Assembly: GCA_016868035.1 (NCBI GenBank)
Contig: VGID01000006.1
Coordinates: 38,020 to 102,019 of the forward strand
DNA length: 64,000 bases
DNA from: Betaproteobacteria bacterium
GTDB taxonomy: Bacteria > Pseudomonadota > Gammaproteobacteria > Burkholderiales > SG8-41
Direction of reading: 5' to 3'
Both the position numbers and the translations under genes were made by a program. Positions 23,766 through 30,657 of the stretch are shown one piece after another (position 1 is the stretch's first letter; each line of letters opens with the position of its first letter). A model generated the notes under the pieces. It did not search any database. It saw only the letters and a list, made by a program, of their open reading frames with translations, and was not told the DNA's origin.

Positions 23766-25703
23766 GTGCTCAGACTCATACAGAACGCCGGGCGCTGGCT
23801 GTTTTACCGCGCCGACGCCCTGTTCAACCGGGTGTTCGGCGACCGGCTCAACCCGCTCTATTACCTCGGGGGCATCGCGTACTGGCTGATGTGGCTCGCG
23901 GTGGCGAGCGGCCTCTACCTCTACATCTTCTTCCGCACCGGCGTCGAGGAAGCCTACCAGTCGGTCGAGTACCTGACCCACCAGCAATGGTGGCTGGGCG
24001 GCGTCATGAGGAGCGTGCACCGCTACGCCTCGGATGCGATGGTGCTCGCGATGCTGCTGCACCTCATCCGGCATTTCGTTTTCGACAACTACCGCAGCTT
24101 CCGCTGGTTCTCGTGGGTGTCGGGGATCGTGGTGCTGTGGCTCGTCTATGCGAGCGGCATCAACGGTTACATGCTGCCGTGGGACCGGCTCGCGCAATTC
24201 GTCGTGATCGGCACCGCCGAATGGCTCGATGTCCTGCCGATGTTCAACGGCACGCTCATCCGCAACTTCATCGCGGAGGGGGCGGTCAACGACCGCCTGT
24301 GGTCGCTGCTCACGTTCATCCACATCGGGCTGCCGCTCGCGGTGCTGGCATTGCTCTGGATCCACACCCATCGCGTGCCCGGCGCCCATACCCGCCCGCC
24401 GTGGCCGGTCGCGGCCGCGACCACTGCGGCGCTGGTGATCCTCGCGCTGGTAAAGCCCGCGACGAGCCAGGGCGGGCCGGCGGATCTGTCCACCGCGATC
24501 ACGACGGTCGATCTCGACTGGTTCTACCTTCCGGTCTACGCGGCGCTCTACCGCTTCACGCCGGTCGAGGTGTGGCTGCTGGTGGGCGGAGCGACCATCC
24601 TGTTCCTCGCCGCGCCGTGGCTGCCGCCGAAGCGCCGCCGCAAGGAGGGCTTCCATATCTTCGTCCATCCTGACAACCGCATCATCCCGGTGCGCGATGG
24701 CGAGCGGCTGCTGGAGGCCGCCCTGCGCGAGGACATCCGGATCCCGTTCGATTGCCGCAACGGCGGCTGCGGCACCTGCAAGGGGTCTCTGCTCTACGGC
24801 GAGGTGGATTACGGCGACTATCAGGACACCGCGCTCACCGCCGAGGAACGCAAAGGGGGAAAGCTCCTGCTGTGTTGCGCGACCCCGCGCTCGGACCTCG
24901 AGATCGAGTACGTGCCGGTCGAGCAGCCGGGAAGCCATCCGGTGCGGAGCTACACCGCGCGGGTCGCGAAGTTGAACCGCCTCACGCACGATGTGATGCA
25001 GGTGATCCTCAAGATCGAGGGCGAGAGGGTTCCGTATTTCTACGCCGGGCAGTACATCAATGTGCTGCTGCCGGACGGCCAGAAGCGCAGCTTCTCGTTC
25101 GCCACCGCACCGCACGAGCGCGACCATATCGAGCTGCAGATCCGCTGGATTGCGGACGGGCTGTTCACGACCCACGTGTTCACCGGGATGAAGGAAGGCG
25201 ACCGGCTGCAGTTCGAAGGGCCGCTTGGCGCATTCTTCCTGCGCGAGGAGGGCGACAAGCCGATCATCTTTGTCGCGGGCGCCACCGGCTTCTCCCCGGT
25301 GAAGAGCATGCTCGAGCACGCGTTTCACACCGGCATCATGCGGCGCATGTACCTCTACTGGGGCGTGCGCAGCCTGCGCGACTTCTATCTGCCGGAGCTG
25401 CCGCGCCGGTGGGAGCGCGAGCATCGGAATTTCAGTTTCATTCCGGTGCTCTCGGAGCCGGAGCCCGAGGACCACTGGACGGGGCGCACCGGGTTCGTGC
25501 ACGAGGCGATCCTCGCCGATTTTCCGGATCTTTCCCGCCATCAGATCTACGCCTGCGGATCGGCCGCCATGGTCCAGGCCGCGCATCCGGCGTTCCTCGC
25601 GCACGGCATGTCGGAGCACGACTGCTTCGCGGACGCGTTCCTGCTCGCGCCGCAGCTGCGCGACGCGGCCCCTGAAATGGTCAGGTTGGGAGGGCGCCCA
25701 TGA
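23766..25703 (+). CDS. Fusion: b6-type cytochrome b + 2Fe-2S ferredoxin + FAD/NAD(P)H reductase
   Basis: 645-aa fusion not matching a named enzyme. Residues 1-225 are a cytochrome b6-like four-helix domain with both bis-histidine pairs at the canonical 14-residue spacing (H85/H99 and H186/H200) and YMLPWDRLAQF. About 230-290 add membrane segments. About 297-385 form a plant-type 2Fe-2S domain with C330, C335, C338 and a Cys pair at 370-371. From about 390 a ferredoxin-reductase domain shows RSFSFATAPHE (FAD) and VAGATGFSPVKSM (NAD(P)). I infer electron flow between NAD(P)H and the quinone pool or b hemes. The start is GTG. The next gene overlaps its stop by 4 bases. Confidence 0.85.
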   Translation: MLRLIQNAGRWLFYRADALFNRVFGDRLNPLYYLGGIAYWLMWLAVASGLYLYIFFRTGVEEAYQSVEYLTHQQWWLGGVMRSVHRYASDAMVLAMLLHLIRHFVFDNYRSFRWFSWVSGIVVLWLVYASGINGYMLPWDRLAQFVVIGTAEWLDVLPMFNGTLIRNFIAEGAVNDRLWSLLTFIHIGLPLAVLALLWIHTHRVPGAHTRPPWPVAAATTAALVILALVKPATSQGGPADLSTAITTVDLDWFYLPVYAALYRFTPVEVWLLVGGATILFLAAPWLPPKRRRKEGFHIFVHPDNRIIPVRDGERLLEAALREDIRIPFDCRNGGCGTCKGSLLYGEVDYGDYQDTALTAEERKGGKLLLCCATPRSDLEIEYVPVEQPGSHPVRSYTARVAKLNRLTHDVMQVILKIEGERVPYFYAGQYINVLLPDGQKRSFSFATAPHERDHIELQIRWIADGLFTTHVFTGMKEGDRLQFEGPLGAFFLREEGDKPIIFVAGATGFSPVKSMLEHAFHTGIMRRMYLYWGVRSLRDFYLPELPRRWEREHRNFSFIPVLSEPEPEDHWTGRTGFVHEAILADFPDLSRHQIYACGSAAMVQAAHPAFLAHGMSEHDCFADAFLLAPQLRDAAPEMVRLGGRP

Positions 25704-26203
25704 GCACGCTCGCCCGCTACCTCATTCAGGGCATGCTCTACGCGGCGTTCGCGGCGACGGTCGGCTATTTCTCGAACGCGCCGACCTACCGGCATCTCGG
25801 CGCGGATGACGCGCTGGTGCGGCTCTCGTTCAGCCACGCCGCCCAGCGCGTTGCGCCCTGCCGCGAGCGCACGCCCGAGGAGCTGGCAAAGCTCGCGCCG
25901 AACATGCGCGCGCCTCTCGACTGCCCGCGCGAGCGCTCCCCGGTGACGGTCGAGCTCGAGCTGGACGGACGGCTCGTCTTTCGCAACGTCGTGGCGCCCG
26001 CCGGCTTGCGGCGCGATCTCGCGTCCACCGTCTACTGGCGCCAGGCGGTCGCCGCCGGCGAACACCGCTTCACCGCGCGCATGAAGGACCGGCCCGAGGG
26101 CGGGTTCAACTTCGTGAAGGACGTGGTCGTCGAGCTGGCGCCCGGACGCGTGCTGGTGATCGATTTCGACGGAACGCGCGGCGGATTCCTGTTCAGGATG
26201 TAG
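25700..26203 (+). CDS. Membrane-anchored protein of unknown function
   Basis: 167-aa protein with one N-terminal helix (RYLIQGMLYAAFAATVGYFS) and a predicted periplasmic beta-rich domain. Two cysteines (in PCRERTPEE and LDCPRERSP) could form a disulfide. No catalytic motif is recognised. Its ATG overlaps the stop of the cytochrome b-flavoprotein gene, and it precedes the second cytochrome b fusion, so it is likely an accessory subunit of that electron-transfer system. Function is unknown. Confidence 0.75.
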   Translation: MSTLARYLIQGMLYAAFAATVGYFSNAPTYRHLGADDALVRLSFSHAAQRVAPCRERTPEELAKLAPNMRAPLDCPRERSPVTVELELDGRLVFRNVVAPAGLRRDLASTVYWRQAVAAGEHRFTARMKDRPEGGFNFVKDVVVELAPGRVLVIDFDGTRGGFLFRM

Positions 26204-26208
26204 TTTGC

Positions 26209-26222
26209 TTGATGAAGATCAA
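26209..26222. promoter_or_regulatory. FNR/DNR box before second cytochrome b fusion
   Basis: ttgatgaagatcaa is a perfect TTGAT-N4-ATCAA site, just after the preceding stop codon. It overlaps the extreme 5' end of the long open frame, arguing that translation starts downstream. Confidence 0.8.
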
Positions 26223-26285
26223 GCGCAGCGTCCCCGCGGCACGGTAGCGTTCCCCATCAGCCTTGCATGGTGCGTGATCGTCGTG

Positions 26286-27902
26286 GTGGAAGCGGACACA
26301 GCCTGGACGGGCGGGCGGGATCGGGGGCCAGGGGTTCCGGGGGCCCTGCGCGCGCTCGAGCGCGCGTTCGACCTCGTGTTTCGCGCCGTCGCGAACCCCT
26401 GGCGCCACCTCGGCGCGCTCGGCTTCTTTTTCTTCTGGGTCGCAACCGCAAGCGGGATCTACCTCTACTTGTTCTTCGACACGAGCGTCACCGGCGCCTA
26501 CGAGTCGGTCGAGCGCCTCACCCACGGGCAATGGTACGCGGGCGGCGTCGTGCGCAGCCTTCATCGCTACGCGTCCGGCGCGATGGTCGCGACCGTGGCG
26601 CTGCATTTCGTGAAGGAGCTCGTCGGGCGCCGGTTCGCCGGCTTTCGCTGGTTCTCCTGGGTGAGCGGGGTGCCGCTGGTGTGGCTGTTGCTTGCTTCCG
26701 GGATCACGGGCTACTGGCTCGTGTGGGACCGTCTCGCGCAGTTCGTGGCGATGGCGACCGCCGAGTGGTTCGACGCGCTGCCGCTCTTCGGCGAGCCGAT
26801 CGCGCGCAATTTTGCTTTCCCCGCGGCGGTGAGCGACCGGTTTTTCACGCTCATCATGTTCCTGCACGTCGCGCTGCCGCTCGCGCTGCTCGCCGGCATG
26901 TTCGTGCACATCCAGCGCGTCAATTACGCGGACGTCCTTCCCGCGCGCGCTCTCGGATGGGGGGCGTTCCTCGCCCTGCTCGCGCTCGCACTCGCGAAGC
27001 CGGCACTGAGCCAGGGCGCGGCCGACCTCGCAACCGAGCCGCAGACGCTCGCGCTCGACTGGCTCGTGCTCGGCTTCTACCCGCTCATCTACCGCTTTTC
27101 GCCCGAGGCGCTGTGGATCGTTGCGGCTGCGGCGACGCTTGGCCTGCTCATACTGCCGTTCGCGGCGCGTGGAGAACGCGTGCCGGTCGCGCGTGTGGAC
27201 CTCGCCAACTGCAACGGCTGCGCGCGCTGCTTCGCGGACTGCCCCTACGCGGCGATCGTCATGCAACCACGCGCCGGCGGAAAGGCGGGGCAGAAGCACG
27301 CCGCGGTCGTTGCGGGGCTGTGCGCGGGATGCGGCATCTGCACCGGGGCCTGTCCCTCGTCCACGCCGTTCCGAAGCAGCGAGCGGCTCGTGACCGGCGT
27401 CGACATGCCCCAGCAGCCGATTGATGCGGTGCGTGCCGAGCTGGAGAGAAAGCTCGCGCGGCTGCACGGGGAAGGACGCGTGGTGGTTTTCGGTTGCGAG
27501 CAGGCCGCCGCGCTGCACGGTTGTGCCGGGCGCGGCGCGGCGACATTGAGCCTCACCTGCGTGGGGCAGCTGCCACCCGCGTTCGTGGAGTACGCGTTGC
27601 GGCACGGAGCCGACGGGGTGCTCGTCGCGAGCTGCCTCGAGGGTGAGTGCGTCTATCGGATCGGTGATACGTGGACGGCACAGCGGCTCGCAGGCGAGCG
27701 CGAGCCGCACCTGCGCGTGACGGTGCCGCGCGAGCGCTTGAGGGTCGTTCGCGCGGGCGCAGGCGAAGAGAAGACGCTCGCGCAGGCGCTTACCCGCTTC
27801 CGGGAAGCGCTCGCGCGGATGCCGAGGAACGAGCCGCGCGGATCCTCGCGCAGCAAAGCGCCGCGTGCGCTGGCCGCCGCACAGACGGGAGCCCGCGGAT
27901 GA
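26286..27902 (+). CDS. Fusion: b6-type cytochrome b + 8Fe ferredoxin + MvhD-like domain
   Basis: Residues to about 225 form a second b6-like cytochrome with bis-His pairs H93/H107 and H194/H208; the usual PWD is VWD here. After more membrane helices, a two-cluster ferredoxin module has CNGCARCFADCPY and CAGCGICTGACPS. The C-terminal part resembles MvhD/FrhD, the small 2Fe-2S electron carrier of hydrogenase-heterodisulfide reductase complexes, with cysteines in VFGCEQ, SLTCVGQLP and ASCLEGECVYRIGD. No hydrogenase genes are near. The start is uncertain: I use GTG 26286 because the frame upstream contains the FNR/DNR box. It overlaps the next gene (ATGA). Confidence 0.82.
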   Translation: MEADTAWTGGRDRGPGVPGALRALERAFDLVFRAVANPWRHLGALGFFFFWVATASGIYLYLFFDTSVTGAYESVERLTHGQWYAGGVVRSLHRYASGAMVATVALHFVKELVGRRFAGFRWFSWVSGVPLVWLLLASGITGYWLVWDRLAQFVAMATAEWFDALPLFGEPIARNFAFPAAVSDRFFTLIMFLHVALPLALLAGMFVHIQRVNYADVLPARALGWGAFLALLALALAKPALSQGAADLATEPQTLALDWLVLGFYPLIYRFSPEALWIVAAAATLGLLILPFAARGERVPVARVDLANCNGCARCFADCPYAAIVMQPRAGGKAGQKHAAVVAGLCAGCGICTGACPSSTPFRSSERLVTGVDMPQQPIDAVRAELERKLARLHGEGRVVVFGCEQAAALHGCAGRGAATLSLTCVGQLPPAFVEYALRHGADGVLVASCLEGECVYRIGDTWTAQRLAGEREPHLRVTVPRERLRVVRAGAGEEKTLAQALTRFREALARMPRNEPRGSSRSKAPRALAAAQTGARG

Positions 27903-29356
27903 AGGCGATTTCGCGGAGCGTCGTTTCGAATCCGCCCTCGTTCCGGAGTGCGGCCTGGCGCGCAGGGTTGGCGGACACGCGCTACGATCTCGCTGTGCCG
28001 CAGGACGCGCGGCGCATGCTCGCGACCGGTTGGCTCCTGCTCGGGCTTGCCTCCCTCATTGGCGCCGGACTGTTCTCGTTGCTGCTGGTGCTCGCTCGCA
28101 CACCCTACCTGCAGCATCTCTTCCCGGTGGAGAACTTCTTCCGCGTGGCGCTGGTCGTGCACGTCGATCTTTCGGTGCTGGTCTGGTTCGGTGCGCTGGG
28201 CGGCGTGCTCTGGAGCCTCAATAGCACCGGCAGGCTGCTGGGACTTGCCTGGGTCGCGCTTGCGCTCGCCGCGGCCGGCGCGGTGCTGATGAGCCTCGCG
28301 CCGTTCTTCGGCCACGGCATTCCGATCATGAGCAATTACGTGCCGGTGATCGACGAGCCCTTGTTTCTCGGGGGGCTCGCGGTATTCGGGTTCGGTTTCC
28401 TGCTGCTCACGATCCGCTCGCTCACCGCGGTCCCGCGTGTGGGCACGCGCCCCGACGGGGCGGCTTCCCTGCGTTTCGGGCTGAATGCTTCCGCAGTGGC
28501 GGCGGCGATGGCGTTGATCGCGTTCGTCTGGACCTTGCTGACGATCCCCCACGGCATCCCGCGGCCCGGCTATTTCGAAGTGCTGTTCTGGGGCAGCGGC
28601 CACGTGATCCAGTTCGCCTACACGCTCTTCATGCTGGTCGCGTGGTTGTGGCTTGCGTCGGAATCCGGCACGCGCGTGCCGCTCACGCCGCGGGTGACTC
28701 TGCTCATGTTCTGGATCGCACTCGTGTCGGTGTTCCTCACGCCGGTGATCTATCTTGCGTTCGACGTGACCTCGGCGTATCACCGCAAGCTCTTCACGTG
28801 GCTGATGGAGTTCGGGGGCGGACTCGCGATCCTGCCGGTGAGCCTTGCGGTCGTGATCGGAATTGCACGCGGCCGCGCGGCCGCGCCCGCGCAGCAGCCG
28901 CTCAAGGCCGCGCTCATCTCCTCGCTCGTGCTGTTCGGCGTCGGCGGCCTCATCGGCTTCACCATCCACGGCAGCAACACCCGGATTCCCGCCCACTACC
29001 ACGGCTGCATCGTGGGGGTGACGCTGGCGCTGATGGGGCTCACCTACCTGCTGCTGCCGCGGCTCGGGTTCCGCGCGCCCGCGCCCGGTCTCGCCACCCT
29101 GCAGGCGTATCTCTACGGCGCCGGCCAGCTGCTGCACGTCCTGGGGCTCATGTGGTCGGGCGGCTATGGCGTGCAGCGCAAGGTGGCGGGCGGCGAGCAG
29201 GTGCTGCGCAGCTTCGGCGAGATCGCGGGGATGGGGCTGATGGGGCTGGGCGGGCTGATCGCGGTGGCCGGGGGCTTCCTTTTCGTCGTCGTCGTCGCGC
29301 GGGCGATATGGCCGGCGGGCTCGGCGCGGGCGGGCGATGGCGGCCGCAGCGCCTGA
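27899..29356 (+). CDS. Divergent heme-copper superfamily subunit I (candidate NO reductase)
   Basis: 485-aa polytopic protein of the heme-copper superfamily. Recognisable ligands are H88 (low-spin heme, VVHVDLSVL), H235 in the CuB helix (GSGHVIQFAY) and H366/H368 in the heme helix (IPAHYHGCIVG). Two features are abnormal for an oxygen reductase: the H-H pair of CuB is Y294-H295 (SAYHRKLF), and there is no tyrosine at H235+4 (Q238 and F239 instead). It could be an NO reductase of a minor family or an altered-metal enzyme. It has no CuA subunit beside it; the cytochrome b fusion overlaps its start, suggesting a direct electron donor. Confidence 0.78.
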   Translation: MKAISRSVVSNPPSFRSAAWRAGLADTRYDLAVPQDARRMLATGWLLLGLASLIGAGLFSLLLVLARTPYLQHLFPVENFFRVALVVHVDLSVLVWFGALGGVLWSLNSTGRLLGLAWVALALAAAGAVLMSLAPFFGHGIPIMSNYVPVIDEPLFLGGLAVFGFGFLLLTIRSLTAVPRVGTRPDGAASLRFGLNASAVAAAMALIAFVWTLLTIPHGIPRPGYFEVLFWGSGHVIQFAYTLFMLVAWLWLASESGTRVPLTPRVTLLMFWIALVSVFLTPVIYLAFDVTSAYHRKLFTWLMEFGGGLAILPVSLAVVIGIARGRAAAPAQQPLKAALISSLVLFGVGGLIGFTIHGSNTRIPAHYHGCIVGVTLALMGLTYLLLPRLGFRAPAPGLATLQAYLYGAGQLLHVLGLMWSGGYGVQRKVAGGEQVLRSFGEIAGMGLMGLGGLIAVAGGFLFVVVVARAIWPAGSARAGDGGRSA

Positions 29357-30296
29357 AGCGGCCGCGCGCGCGGCGCGCCTGCTCGCGCAGGTTGCAACCG
29401 CCGGGGCCGCGCTCGTGCTGGTGGTGATCGTGGCGAGCGCCTATCTGCGGCTCGCGCAAGCCGGGCAGGGCGCGTCGCTGATGATCGAGATCATGCGCGT
29501 CATCCACCGCATCGCCGCCGCCACGGTGGGGGTTCTCGTGGTCGTCATCGCGGTGGTGTGCTGGGGCGCCGCGCGCGACTTCATCCGGCAGTCGCTCGCC
29601 GCCGGTGCGATCGTCGCCCTCACGCTCTTCCTCTCCGTACTCGGCCGCGCCACGCCGGGGGCGGAATTGCCCGCCGTGACGCTCGGCAACCTGCTCGGCG
29701 GCATGGTGATGCTCGGGTTGCTGTGGTGGATGGCTCTTGCCGCACGCGCCGCGGGCGGTCCGCAGCGGGGCGGGCCGCCGCCGCGGATGTGGGGCGCGCT
29801 CGTTCTTCTCGCGGTGCAGATCGGGCTGGGCGCACTGGTGAGCGCCAATCAGGCGGCCGCGAGCTGCCCGGGCTTTCCCGGCTGCAGTGGCGGGCTGTGG
29901 CCGGAGGACGCCTCGCTCGCCGCGCTCGACCCGTGGCGCGCGCCGCAACCGCTTTCCGGGGAGGCGCTCGCCGAGGATCCGGTACGGCGCGCGCTGCACA
30001 TGGTGCATCGTTTCGGCGCGCTCATCCTGCTCGCCTACTGGGCTGCGCTCGCCGCGTGGATGCAATGGCAGCAGCAGCCGGCATGGCCGCACGCCGCCGC
30101 CGCGTGCGCGATGCTTGCCGTGCAGGCGTTACTTGGGATCGCGACGGCGCTCTCCGCGCCGGGCCTGGTGCTGCCCGTCCTGCACAATGCCTGGGCGGCG
30201 CTGACCGTGGTGGTCGCCGCTGGCGCCGCCTTTCACTCGAGATCGGCGGAGGCGGCGGGCGTGTCGGCCGCGTGCCAGACCGTCACCTCGAAATAG
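29337..30296 (+). CDS. COX15/CtaA-like heme A synthase homologue
   Basis: Eight-helix protein of 319 aa resembling heme A synthase. It has a histidine in MRVIHRIAAATVG, a cysteine pair in SCPGFPGC (present in CtaA of several bacteria), HMVHRFGALILLAYW, and a terminal histidine in VLHNAWAAL. It starts inside the end of the heme-copper gene (20-base overlap), so it likely serves that enzyme's heme. Its 3' end overlaps the convergent DUF2249 gene by 64 bases. Whether it makes heme A is not provable from sequence. Confidence 0.82.
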   Translation: MAAAAPEAAARAARLLAQVATAGAALVLVVIVASAYLRLAQAGQGASLMIEIMRVIHRIAAATVGVLVVVIAVVCWGAARDFIRQSLAAGAIVALTLFLSVLGRATPGAELPAVTLGNLLGGMVMLGLLWWMALAARAAGGPQRGGPPPRMWGALVLLAVQIGLGALVSANQAAASCPGFPGCSGGLWPEDASLAALDPWRAPQPLSGEALAEDPVRRALHMVHRFGALILLAYWAALAAWMQWQQQPAWPHAAAACAMLAVQALLGIATALSAPGLVLPVLHNAWAALTVVVAAGAAFHSRSAEAAGVSAACQTVTSK

Positions 30297-30514
30297 CCCT
30301 CCGGGACGAAGCGGCAGCGGTAATCGAAGCCGTTCGCCTTGAGGATCCGGAAGAGGGGTCGCGGCTCGCAGGGAGCGAGCATCACCACCTTCTTGCCGCG
30401 CGGCAGCTCCTCGAGCGTTTCCAGCATGCGCTCGAGCGGCTGCGGCGGCACCCAGGTCCGCGCGTCGATTTCCCGGAACAATTCGAGTGTGCTTTTCGCC
30501 GCTCCCGTGCTCAT
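30233..30514 (-). CDS. DUF2249 domain protein
   Basis: Small soluble protein of 93 aa with the DUF2249 pattern: EIDARTWVPPQPLERMLETLEELPRGKKVVMLAPCEPRPLFRIL at the front and a C-terminal VPEGYFEVTVWH. DUF2249 proteins are often found with hemerythrin and NO/nitrite genes and share the TusA-like fold; activity is unknown. An FNR/DNR box 115 bases upstream fits the local regulon. The 3' end overlaps the convergent CtaA-like gene. Confidence 0.83.
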   Translation of the reverse strand: MSTGAAKSTLELFREIDARTWVPPQPLERMLETLEELPRGKKVVMLAPCEPRPLFRILKANGFDYRCRFVPEGYFEVTVWHAADTPAASADLE

Positions 30515-30628
30515 GGCACCGCCTCGGTCGTGACGCAACCGTGCGCCCGCTGCAGCTGCCCGCCGGCCGGGTGAGGCGCGCGCGGGACAGCGAGGCCCTA
30601 GCATAGGAGAGGCCCCGCGGGCGCTTCC

Positions 30629-30642
30629 TTGATGCCCATCAA
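30629..30642. promoter_or_regulatory. FNR/DNR box before DUF2249 gene
   Basis: ttgatgcccatcaa is a perfect TTGAT-N4-ATCAA palindrome, flanked by c and g. It lies between the DUF2249 start and the stop of the upstream radical SAM gene. Confidence 0.8.
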
Positions 30643-30657
30643 GAAAAACGCCGCGCA

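Noticed and set aside
26205..26285. TTG start at 26205 for the second cytochrome b fusion
   Set aside because: The first codons overlap a perfect FNR/DNR box, and the residues are not family-like; translation should begin downstream.
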